Of a stretch of 6,947 nucleotides of DNA, positions 1-6,081 are shown piece after piece. A model generated the notes under the pieces. That model made no database searches and was not told the origin of the DNA. It was given only the letters and a program-made list of their open reading frames with translations. Source of the DNA: Sulfuritalea sp. GTDB lineage: Bacteria > Pseudomonadota > Gammaproteobacteria > Burkholderiales > Rhodocyclaceae. The stretch lies in NCBI GenBank assembly GCA_022843505.1, contig JALHNN010000140.1:1-6947 (forward strand). Reading direction: 5' to 3'. Positions within the stretch are counted from its first letter, which is position 1. Each line of letters begins with the position of its first letter. Position numbers and translations under genes: made by a program.

Positions 1-1020
1 CTGTTCTGGGGCGGGCTGGTGGCCGGCGTCGGGGCCATCGTGTTCGGGCTGGCGCCGAGTTTCGAACTGGCCTTCGCTGGCCGCACCCTGGTCGGCCTCG
101 GCGTCAGCGTCGCCTTCATCGCCATGCTCAAGCTCATCGCGCTCGGGTTCGAGGAGCGGCGCTTCGCCTCGGTCACCGGTCTGTGCATGCTGATCGGCAA
201 CCTCGGTTCCATCCTCGCCGGCGCACCGCTGGCCTGGGCGACCCAGGCGGCCGGGTGGAGACCCGTGTTCGTGGTCGTTGGCGTACTCTCGGTGCTGATG
301 GCCTTCGCCGCCCGTGCCTGGGTGCTCGATACACCGGCCGGCAAGGTCGATCGCACGGCCTGGCTGACCGGTCTATTGACCGTGATGAGGAACCGCGCCA
401 CCTGGCCCGGCTTTTTCGCCAACGCCGGGCTGGCCGGTGCCTTCTTCGCCTTCGCCGGGCTGTGGGCCGTGCCCTACCTGACCCAGATCCATGGCATGAA
501 CCGGGCCGAGGCATCCAACCATGTGAGCATTTACTTCATCGGTTTTGCCATCGGCTCGATGCTCTGGGGCAATGTCTCGGACCGCGTCGGGCGGCGCAAG
601 CCGGTGATGCTGGCCGTGTCCGGCGCCCACGCGCTGGGCTGGGGGCTGTGGCTGTCGGGCGCCATCGAGGCCGGGTGGATGAGCTATTCGCTGTGCACGG
701 CGATGGGGCTGGCGACCGCCGGCCTGACCCTGTCCTGGGCCGCGGCCAAGGAAGTCAATCCGCCGTTGCTGTCGGGCATGGCCACCAGCGTGGTGAATGT
801 GGGCGTGTTCTTCGGTCCGGCGATCCTGCAACCCGCCGTGGGCTGGCTCATGGAACGCACCTGGGACGGTCGCGTCGAGGCCGGGGTGCGCATCTATTCG
901 GCGGCGGACTGGCACAATGGCCTGCTGCTGATGGCGGCTTCTGCCGTCGCCGGCTGGATCGCGGTGCTGTTCGTGCGCGAAACCGGATGTCGCAATATCT
1001 ATTCCGAGATGAAAAAATGA
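1..1020 (+). CDS. MFS transporter, C-terminal 339 residues (5' end outside window)
   Basis: The frame is open from the first base, so the gene begins upstream. 339 residues are visible; MFS proteins usually have about 400-430, so roughly the first two membrane helices are missing. The visible part is a chain of hydrophobic helices. A TM4-like stretch carries R28, G32 and G34 in the pattern GRTLVGLG. A TM5-like stretch (about residues 62-90) is rich in Gly and Pro and ends in GWRPVF, resembling antiporter motif C. A clear loop 8-9 motif, GNVSDRVGRRK, lies at visible residues 190-200. The protein acts in the inner membrane as a secondary transporter. The substrate cannot be read from the sequence, and I do not see the Gly-rich nitrate signature of NarK proteins. 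Its stop overlaps the start of the chelatase-like gene (ATGA), so the two are probably cotranscribed and translationally coupled. MFS membership is secure; specificity is unknown. Confidence 0.9.
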   Translation: MFWGGLVAGVGAIVFGLAPSFELAFAGRTLVGLGVSVAFIAMLKLIALGFEERRFASVTGLCMLIGNLGSILAGAPLAWATQAAGWRPVFVVVGVLSVLMAFAARAWVLDTPAGKVDRTAWLTGLLTVMRNRATWPGFFANAGLAGAFFAFAGLWAVPYLTQIHGMNRAEASNHVSIYFIGFAIGSMLWGNVSDRVGRRKPVMLAVSGAHALGWGLWLSGAIEAGWMSYSLCTAMGLATAGLTLSWAAAKEVNPPLLSGMATSVVNVGVFFGPAILQPAVGWLMERTWDGRVEAGVRIYSAADWHNGLLLMAASAVAGWIAVLFVRETGCRNIYSEMKK

Positions 1021-1388
1021 AAGCCATCCTGCTCTACGGCCACGGCGCCCGCAACCCGGAATGGGCCGAGCCTTTCCACCGCATACGCGATGCCATCAAG
1101 GCGCGCGACCCCCGTGCCCTGGTCGAACCCGGCTTCCTCGAGCTGATGCGGCCGACCTTCGACGAGGGCGTGGCCTGCCTGGTCGACCAGGGTGCCACCA
1201 CCATCGTCGTGGTGCCGATCTTCATGGCCGCCGGCAGCCATGTGAAGAAGGACCTGCCGCGCCTGGCGGCGGATGCCATGGACCGCCATACGGGCCTGGA
1301 AATCGTACTCGCCGCGCCGGTCGGCGAGGCGGATTCGGTGCTGGCGGCGATGGCCGACTACGCGATGGGCGCGCAGCCGACGGACTAG
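1017..1388 (+). CDS. Short CbiX/SirB-type sirohydrochlorin chelatase-like protein
   Basis: A 123-residue protein starting at the ATG that overlaps the stop codon of the MFS gene. It begins MKAILLYGHGARNPEW, the characteristic first strand and metal-binding loop of class II chelatases. H9 matches the first catalytic histidine of short CbiX. H75, in the segment AAGSHVKKDLP, matches the second. The length of about 120-130 residues fits the short, homodimeric CbiXS form rather than the two-domain SirB or CbiX. Family knowledge: these enzymes insert Co2+ or Fe2+ into sirohydrochlorin in the cytoplasm, toward cobalamin or siroheme. Siroheme is also the precursor of heme d1, the cofactor of the nitrite reductase encoded about 1.6 kb away, so a role in d1 supply is plausible but inferred. 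There is no strong Shine-Dalgarno; translation is probably coupled to the upstream gene. The choice of metal cannot be told from sequence. Confidence 0.85.
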   Translation: MKAILLYGHGARNPEWAEPFHRIRDAIKARDPRALVEPGFLELMRPTFDEGVACLVDQGATTIVVVPIFMAAGSHVKKDLPRLAADAMDRHTGLEIVLAAPVGEADSVLAAMADYAMGAQPTD

Positions 1389-1391
1389 GGT

Positions 1392-1409
1392 CCGCAGGCG
1401 ATCATGCGG
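1392..1409. terminator. Weak hairpin at the convergent gene ends
   Basis: CCGCA at 1392-1396 pairs with TGCGG at 1405-1409 around an 8-base loop. It sits in the 13-bp gap between the convergent chelatase-like and regulator genes and extends into the last codons of the regulator. It could act as a weak two-way terminator, but the stem is only 5 bp and there is no T-run on either strand, so this may be chance in GC-rich DNA. Confidence 0.2.
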
Positions 1410-2952
1410 CGGTCGCGCGGCCTGCCGCCCCGTCATTCGATGCCGGAAGCTCGACGCACAGCTCGACCATCGCGTCGGTGCGATTCAGCAGGTCTTCGCT
1501 GATGCGGAAGACCTTGCGGGCAACCAGGGGGAAATCCGCCGGATCGTCGACGTCCATCGCCGAGCGGAACAACTGCCACAGGTTGCTCGAGGACTCCAGC
1601 CGCGCGGCGAACTCGTGCGCTTCCGGCGCCGACGCCCTGAGCTCGTTCAGCGTCGCGCCGAACTCGGCGTTGGCGGCGTCGAGCTGGGAGCGGCAGTTGG
1701 CGACCTTGATGCCCATCTGGCGGAACATGAAGTGCTTGGCCGCGCGCTGCGAGAGCATCCGTCCGCGGCCCGCCAGGTTGACCAGCTGGCCCTTGCGCGT
1801 GCCTTCGCTCGTGGCGAAGCCCCGCGCCAGCCGGTCGGCGACGTCAAGGACGTCCTCGGCGATCGCATACAGGCGGTAGGCGTCGGCCGGATTGGGCGGA
1901 AGCTCGAGGATCTCGCGGTAGCGCGGCCACAAGCGTGACAGCTCGGCACAGGTGGCCTGATTCTCGGTGCCGGCGCTGCGCATTTCAAGTTCACGCAGCC
2001 GGCTGTCGAACAGGCTGACCGATTGGCGCAGGACCAGGCGCGACTGGCGCGCCAGCAATCCCTGTTCGAGCATCAGCCAGGATTTTGCCATGCGCTGGGA
2101 GAGGGCGCGCTGGCGGCCGGCGCCGTTGATCCACCTGTACTGCGACCAGAGATCGCGGGGCCGCGGCCGCCGATCGTCGGCGGGACGGTCGGCGCCACGG
2201 CAGACGCGACGGACACTGCCTATTTCGAGCAGCCGTGGATCGGGATGCGTCAGCAGGTGGCGCTCGATCTCCGCGTTGCGCAGCGTGACCTGGTTCCTGG
2301 CGACGACGATCAGGCCGGCTTCCGTCAGGTCGCGCAGGTTGCGCGAGAGGGTCTCCGGCTGCATGTCGAAACGCGAAGCCAGCACCTTCTTGCTGGTCTC
2401 CAGGGTCACCGTGGTTTCGCCTGCCGTGCCGCGGCGCGGCCCCGCGAGCTCGATCAGGTAGCCCAGCAGCCGCTGGCCGGGCGACCAGGAGTTCTGCGCA
2501 ATCAGGTCGGCCTCGGCTTCCAGCTGGCGTCGGGCCAGCATTTCAATGACGTGGCGGGCGATGCTGGACTCTGCCGCCATTACGCGGAACAGGGTATCGC
2601 GACGTATCGCCAGGACATGCGCCGGTTTCATGGCGTAGGCGGAAACCACGTAGGGGCCGGGGACGAACAGTTCGGCCTCGCCAAAGACCTGGCCGGCGTC
2701 CACCAGTTCGAGGACGCGTTCGTTGCCGCGGCGACAGGTCAGGGAAATCTTGGCCTGGCCCGAGGCCAGCACGTACAGCTGGGTGGGCGGATCGCCGGCG
2801 CGAAAGATCGCCTGCCCTTTCTGGTAGATGACGTTGCAGGTACCTTGCGCCAGCTCGTCGAGCAGGGCCGGTGCGAGGTCGGCAAACAGCGCCAGTTCGC
2901 CGAGAGTCTTGCGCAGGTTGCGCGTGATCTGCGATGGAATGGTGCTTTGCAT
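1402..2952 (-). CDS. Crp/Fnr-family regulator fused to two PilJ/NarX-type sensor modules
   Basis: 516 residues; start ATG at 2952 with a good Shine-Dalgarno. Residues about 20-130 form a Crp/Fnr effector domain (ALFADLAP, then a jelly-roll pattern with ASGQAKISL and GEAELF). A helical dimer segment follows. A winged helix-turn-helix (about 150-230) has recognition-helix residues E200, S203 and R204 (PETLSR), the E-SR pattern that reads TTGA half-sites in Fnr/Dnr. The N-terminal half has only C39 and C73, so there is no Fnr-type [4Fe-4S] cysteine set. An Arg-rich linker (about 248-267) leads to two helical PilJ-like modules. Module 1 has INGAGRQRALSQRMAK at 275-290; module 2 has VNLAGRGRMLSQRAAK at 391-406. 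Both match the P-box of NarX, NarQ and PilJ-type receptors. No membrane segment is present, so the sensor modules should be cytoplasmic. Ordinary Crp/Fnr proteins have about 220-250 residues. The gene follows nirS on the same strand. A role in nitrogen-oxide-responsive control is inferred; the ligand is unknown. Confidence 0.9.
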   Translation of the reverse strand: MQSTIPSQITRNLRKTLGELALFADLAPALLDELAQGTCNVIYQKGQAIFRAGDPPTQLYVLASGQAKISLTCRRGNERVLELVDAGQVFGEAELFVPGPYVVSAYAMKPAHVLAIRRDTLFRVMAAESSIARHVIEMLARRQLEAEADLIAQNSWSPGQRLLGYLIELAGPRRGTAGETTVTLETSKKVLASRFDMQPETLSRNLRDLTEAGLIVVARNQVTLRNAEIERHLLTHPDPRLLEIGSVRRVCRGADRPADDRRPRPRDLWSQYRWINGAGRQRALSQRMAKSWLMLEQGLLARQSRLVLRQSVSLFDSRLRELEMRSAGTENQATCAELSRLWPRYREILELPPNPADAYRLYAIAEDVLDVADRLARGFATSEGTRKGQLVNLAGRGRMLSQRAAKHFMFRQMGIKVANCRSQLDAANAEFGATLNELRASAPEAHEFAARLESSSNLWQLFRSAMDVDDPADFPLVARKVFRISEDLLNRTDAMVELCVELPASNDGAAGRATAA

Positions 2953-2956
2953 GTGT

Positions 2957-2963
2957 CCTCCCT
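2957..2963 (-). promoter_or_regulatory. Ribosome binding site of the Crp/Fnr-PilJ fusion gene
   Basis: On the minus strand AGGGAGG lies four bases before the ATG at 2952. This strong site supports the chosen start and shows that the regulator can be translated independently of nirS. Confidence 0.75.
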
Positions 2964-2972
2964 GGGCGGTAA

Positions 2973-2997
2973 CCGCAGACGAGGGTCTCGCCTGCGG
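2973..2997 (-). other. Intercistronic hairpin between nirS and the regulator gene
   Basis: CCGCAG (2973-2978) pairs with CTGCGG (2992-2997). After one A/C mismatch, CGAG (2980-2983) pairs with CTCG (2987-2990), leaving a 3-base loop. This gives a 10-pair stem within the 60-bp gap. On the minus strand it follows the nirS stop by about 15 bases and precedes the regulator's ribosome binding site. No U-run follows it, so it is a poor intrinsic terminator. It more likely marks the nirS 3' end, stabilises the upstream message, or lets partial read-through lower regulator expression relative to nirS. The structure is seen; the role is inferred. Confidence 0.5.
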
Positions 2998-3012
2998 AAT
3001 TCCCGCCGCGGA

Positions 3013-4755
3013 TCAATACACGTCGTGCTGTGTATTGTGCACGTTGAACTTGCCGGTGGGTGTAATCAATTTCGGATCCTTGATCACCGCCTTGAGCTTG
3101 CGGGTCTTGTCATCGACCACCACCAGCGCCGAAGTCTTGTCCTTGGCACTCCAGACCGAGAACCAGACTTCGTCGCCGGCCTTGTTGTACTCCGGCTGCA
3201 CGATGCGCTTCGCGCCGTCGTCCTTGATGCCGGCCCAGTCGCCGATCGGCAGCACTTCGAAGCCCTTTTCCAGGTTGTTGATGTCGAACACGGCGATCGA
3301 CTGGCTGACCGCCGCTTCCGGGTTCAGCGGCGTGTCGACCCAGAGGTTCTTCGATTTGGGATGGGTCTTGATGAACAGCGAACCGCCGCCCTGGGCCTTG
3401 AGTGTTTGCACCACCTTCCAGGCGTTCTCCTTGTGCTTCTTCGGGTCGGTGCCGATCAGGCTCACCGTATCGTCGCCGAGGTGGCTGGTGGCCCACACCG
3501 GGCCGAACCTGGGATGGACGAAGTTGGCGCCGCGCCCCGGGTGCGGGATCTTGCCGACGTCGATCAGGGCCGCCAGCTTGTCCTCCTTGGTATCGACCAC
3601 GCCTATCTTGTTCGAGGCGTTGGCGGCGACCATGAAGTAGCGCCCCGTCGAATCGAAGCCGCCGTCATGCAGGAAGCGCGCGGCGTTGATGCTGGTGATC
3701 TTCAGGTTGTCGAGGTCCTTGTAATTGACCACCAGGATCTTGCCGGTCTCCTTGGCATTGACGATGAACTCCGGGTTGTAGTGCGAGCCGACGATGGCGG
3801 CGACGCGCGGTTCCGGGTGGTACTCCTGGGTATCCACGGTCATGCCGCGGGTCGACTCGATCTTCAGCGGCTTCAGCGTCTCGCCCTCCATGATCACGAA
3901 CTGCGGCGGCCAGTAGGTGCCGGCGATCGCGTACTTGTCCTCGAAGCCCTTGTACTTGGAGGTTTCCACCGAGCGTGCTTCGAGGCCGACCTTGATCTCG
4001 GCGACATTGGTGGGTTCCGCCATCCACAGGTCGATCAGGTTGATGCGCGCGTCGCGGCCGATCACGTACAGGTAGCGGCCGGATTTCGACATGCGCGAGA
4101 TATGCACCGCGTAGCCGGTCTTGAGGATCTTGACGATCTTCTTGCTGGCGCCGTCGATCAGGGCGATTTCGCCGGCGTCGCGCAGGGTGACGGAGAACAG
4201 GTTGTCGAGGTCGAGATTGTTCATCTTCTTCGTCGGCCGCTGGCTGGGCGGCACGCTGACCTTGAGCGAGGCCATCATTTCCTTCATGCCCCATTCGGGC
4301 GGCGTCGGCGGCTCCTGTTGCACGTAGCGCGCCATCATGTCGACTTCGGCATCGGTCAGTTCGCCCGAGGTGCCCCAGTTGGGCATGCCCTGCGGAGAAC
4401 CGTACTTGATGAAGACCTTGAGGTATTCGGTGCCGGAGGCCAGGGTCTTGTCGGTGGTCAATGTCTTGCCGGTGGCACCCTTGCGCAGCACGCCGTGGCA
4501 GCCGGCGCAGCGCTGGAAATAGATTTCCTTGGCCTGGTCGAATTCGGCCTTGCTCATCGGCGGCGCCTTGGGGTTGATGTTCTGGTGCATCTCGACCTTG
4601 CCCAGCGGTGAATCGCCGGCCTGGTATTTCATTTCGGTGTCGCTGACACCGGGCTTGGCGCGATCCTGGGCGATGGCGGCGCCCAGACTGAGCGGCAGGA
4701 CCAAGGCAATGGCAAGGCAGGTCCGGCGGGATGGCAATAGCTTGATTCTGTTCAT
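3013..4755 (-). CDS. nirS: Cytochrome cd1 nitrite reductase (NO-forming), NirS
   Basis: 580 residues, full length for the precursor. It reduces nitrite to nitric oxide in the periplasm, taking electrons from c-type cytochromes or azurin-like donors. A Sec-type signal peptide ends near AIA (27-29), with cleavage likely before Q30. The cytochrome c domain carries CAGCH (C83, C86, H87) and the likely axial M124. The eight-bladed propeller holds heme d1: proximal ligand H218 (YAVHISR) and active-site H363 (FLHDGG) and H405 (PHPGRG). From memory of the Pseudomonas aeruginosa enzyme, all of these fall at a constant offset of 36 from its mature residues 51, 88, 182, 327 and 369, which supports an intact active site. 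Y44 is the probable counterpart of its Tyr10. The C-terminus HNTQHDVY is typical of NirS. The start at 4755 is supported by a strong Shine-Dalgarno. The usual nirC/F/D/L/G/H/J/N/E genes do not follow; the fusion regulator does. Confidence 0.98.
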   Translation of the reverse strand: MNRIKLLPSRRTCLAIALVLPLSLGAAIAQDRAKPGVSDTEMKYQAGDSPLGKVEMHQNINPKAPPMSKAEFDQAKEIYFQRCAGCHGVLRKGATGKTLTTDKTLASGTEYLKVFIKYGSPQGMPNWGTSGELTDAEVDMMARYVQQEPPTPPEWGMKEMMASLKVSVPPSQRPTKKMNNLDLDNLFSVTLRDAGEIALIDGASKKIVKILKTGYAVHISRMSKSGRYLYVIGRDARINLIDLWMAEPTNVAEIKVGLEARSVETSKYKGFEDKYAIAGTYWPPQFVIMEGETLKPLKIESTRGMTVDTQEYHPEPRVAAIVGSHYNPEFIVNAKETGKILVVNYKDLDNLKITSINAARFLHDGGFDSTGRYFMVAANASNKIGVVDTKEDKLAALIDVGKIPHPGRGANFVHPRFGPVWATSHLGDDTVSLIGTDPKKHKENAWKVVQTLKAQGGGSLFIKTHPKSKNLWVDTPLNPEAAVSQSIAVFDINNLEKGFEVLPIGDWAGIKDDGAKRIVQPEYNKAGDEVWFSVWSAKDKTSALVVVDDKTRKLKAVIKDPKLITPTGKFNVHNTQHDVY

Positions 4756-4758
4756 GGT

Positions 4759-4765
4759 CTCCCCT
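4759..4765 (-). promoter_or_regulatory. Ribosome binding site of nirS
   Basis: On the minus strand AGGGGAG ends three bases before the ATG at 4755; the AGGGG core is five bases away. It fixes the start that also gives a proper signal peptide. Confidence 0.8.
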
Positions 4766-4840
4766 GTATACTGTTGATATTTAAATGAAACTCATAATTT
4801 GGCGCTGGCGGACGATGCGCCATGAGATAGCATCGAGTCG

Positions 4841-4854
4841 TTGACTCCCGTCAA
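4841..4854. promoter_or_regulatory. Fnr/Dnr-type operator, TTGAC-N4-GTCAA
   Basis: TTGACTCCCGTCAA is a perfect 5+5 inverted repeat with a 4-base spacer. Both arms and the spacer length match the Fnr/Anr/Dnr/Nnr family site (consensus TTGAT-N4-ATCAA, with C and G tolerated at the inner positions in Dnr/Nnr-type sites). Its centre is about 92 bp from the nirS start codon and about 117 bp from the adaptor start. Regulators with an E-SR recognition helix bind such sites, and the fusion regulator next to nirS has this motif, so it is a candidate ligand along with any Fnr or Dnr elsewhere in the genome. The palindrome is seen; the regulator and the direction of control are inferred. Confidence 0.7.
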
Positions 4855-4928
4855 TTGCGGCTGATTGCCGGTGTCCGGTAACGGGCCGGGAGACAATCGG
4901 CGTCGGCGTGGGGAATTCTTCAGGGGAC

Positions 4929-4957
4929 TTGAAATTGAAGCTATATAAGCATATACT
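4929..4957 (+). promoter_or_regulatory. Sigma70-like promoter of the efflux adaptor gene
   Basis: TTGAAA (4929-4934) and TATACT (4952-4957) are separated by 17 bp, each one or two bases from consensus, in an otherwise GC-rich region. Transcription would start near 4964, next to the ATG at 4965, which has no recognisable Shine-Dalgarno. A second TATATA at 4942-4947 could serve as an alternative -10, but its -35 (TTCAGG) is poor. Confidence 0.55.
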
Positions 4958-4964
4958 GATATTC

Positions 4965-6068
4965 ATGGTGAATCGGAATCCTCTCCTCCGCAAGGGCACT
5001 CTCCTCCTCTCCGCCCTTGTTTCCCTCGCCGGCCTTGCGCCGGCGAGCCTTTCTTTTGCCGGCGCGCGAAGCGCAAGTCCAGGCATGCAAAGCACCGCAG
5101 AGTCGGCGCCGACAGCACCGGCGGCAGCGACTGTTGCGCCGGCGAGCGTGGTGTTACAGGCCCGCGAGGTCGACCTCGGCTTTCCCGTCGAAGCCGTCGT
5201 CGAGGCGGTGCGCCAGGCCACGGTCGCTGCCCAGGTGGCCGGCCGCATCCTGAACGTGCGTGTCGATGCCGGCCAGCGTGTGAAGCAGGGCGAACTCCTG
5301 ATGCGCATCGATGCGCGCGAGGCGGCCGGCTCCGATGCCGCCGCCAAGGCCACCCTGGCCCAGGCTCGCGCCGCCTATGAACGCACCAAAAGCCTCCATG
5401 CGCAGAAGTTCGTCAGCCAGGCGGCGCTGGACCAGGCGGCCGCTGCCTGGAAGGCCGCAGAAGGCTCTGCCGCATCCGCGGGAGCCGGCCTGTCGCACGG
5501 TACGGTGACGGCGCCGATTTCCGGCATCGTCGCCCAGCGCCATGCCGAAGCGGGCGAAATGGCAAGCCCGGGCAAGCCCCTGGTGACCGTGTTCGATCCC
5601 AAGGGTCTGCGCGTCATTGCCAGTCTTCCCCAATACAAACTCGCGGAACTGAAGAAGTCGCCCCGCGCCCGCATCGAGTTTCCCGAGACCGGGCGCTGGA
5701 TCGAGGTGCAGCGGATCGAGATCCTGCCCACGGTCGATGCCCGCAGCCACACGGCAACCGCCCGTCTCTACCTGGCGGAAAACGTCGAGGGCGTGGTGCC
5801 CGGCAGCTACGCCCGGGCGCACTTCACCGTCGGCCAGGCGAAGAAGCTGACCGTGCCGCCGGCCGCGGTTTTGCGCCGGGGCGAGGTCACCGCCGTGTAT
5901 GTGCTTGACGACAAGGGCGGCGCGCGGCTGCGCCAGGTGCGCCTGGGTGAAGCGGTCGCCGGTGGCGAACTCGAAGTGTTGGCCGGCGTCAACTCCGGCG
6001 AGCGCGTCAGCCTGACGCCGCTCAAGGCCGGCATCGAACTCAAGTCGGCTCCCGCCGTCGCCCGTTAA
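4965..6068 (+). CDS. RND efflux periplasmic adaptor (membrane fusion protein)
   Basis: 367 residues from the ATG at 4965. An in-frame GTG at 4908 would add 19 residues before the signal peptide, with no ribosome binding site. The start at 4965 gives a basic N-region, a hydrophobic core (about 11-31) and a likely cleavage after SFA (30-32). The mature protein shows the HlyD/AcrA order: first lipoyl half (about 84-117, VAGRILNVRVDAGQRVKQGE), a short Ala-rich coiled-coil hairpin (about 119-175), second lipoyl half (178-210, TVTAPISGIVAQRHAEAGE), beta-barrel (about 213-290) and membrane-proximal domain (295-360, with VPPAAVLRRG). No cysteine is present, so it is not a lipoprotein of the AcrA/MexA kind. 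It links the inner-membrane pump encoded next to an outer-membrane channel, which is not in the window. The gap to the pump gene is 13 bp, so they form an operon. The substrate is unknown. Confidence 0.92.
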   Translation: MVNRNPLLRKGTLLLSALVSLAGLAPASLSFAGARSASPGMQSTAESAPTAPAAATVAPASVVLQAREVDLGFPVEAVVEAVRQATVAAQVAGRILNVRVDAGQRVKQGELLMRIDAREAAGSDAAAKATLAQARAAYERTKSLHAQKFVSQAALDQAAAAWKAAEGSAASAGAGLSHGTVTAPISGIVAQRHAEAGEMASPGKPLVTVFDPKGLRVIASLPQYKLAELKKSPRARIEFPETGRWIEVQRIEILPTVDARSHTATARLYLAENVEGVVPGSYARAHFTVGQAKKLTVPPAAVLRRGEVTAVYVLDDKGGARLRQVRLGEAVAGGELEVLAGVNSGERVSLTPLKAGIELKSAPAVAR

Positions 6069-6081
6069 GCCGGAGCCGTCC

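Larger units (their letters stand above)
4756..4964. promoter_or_regulatory. Divergent control region between nirS and the efflux adaptor gene
   Basis: This 209-bp gene-free stretch is AT-rich at both ends (about 4766-4800 and 4929-4964) and GC-rich in the middle. It holds an Fnr/Dnr-type palindrome near its centre, a sigma70-like promoter for the rightward gene and the nirS ribosome binding site. A related sequence occurs at both ends: TATACTGTTGATATT at 4767-4781 and TATACTGATATT at 4952-4963. I could not assign a convincing -10 box for nirS: the spacing expected for activation at -41.5 gives GCATCG (4818-4813, minus strand), which is poor. An alternative TATGAG at 4796-4791 would place the box near -63. 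Confidence 0.8.

Noticed and set aside
183..1016. Upstream extension of the chelatase-like frame to a 401-residue protein
   Set aside because: The first 278 residues are an Arg/Gly-rich shadow of the MFS gene in another frame; the chelatase fold starts exactly at the ATG at 1017.
3065..3084. Inverted ATCAA/TTGAT arms near the 3' end of nirS
   Set aside because: The arms face outward with a 10-base spacer and lie inside conserved nirS codons, so this is coincidental.
2023..4611. An 862-residue open frame on the + strand opposite nirS and the regulator
   Set aside because: It is antisense to two clearly recognised genes with intact family motifs and has low-complexity composition typical of the reverse frame of GC-rich coding DNA.
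4715..4735. Twin-arginine (Tat) export signal in NirS (SRRTCLA)
   Set aside because: The RR pair is followed by T-C-L rather than the usual x-F-L-K, and NirS proteins are normally Sec-exported with cofactors added in the periplasm.
4742..4755. Second Fnr-like box TTGAT-N4-TTCAT
   Set aside because: Only three of five bases in the right arm match and it overlaps the nirS start codon.
4774..4787. TTGAT half-site at 4774 as part of an Fnr box
   Set aside because: With a 4-base spacer the other arm does not match ATCAA.
4908..4964. GTG at 4908 as start of the adaptor gene
   Set aside because: It would put 19 extra residues before the signal peptide, has no ribosome binding site and lies upstream of the best promoter.
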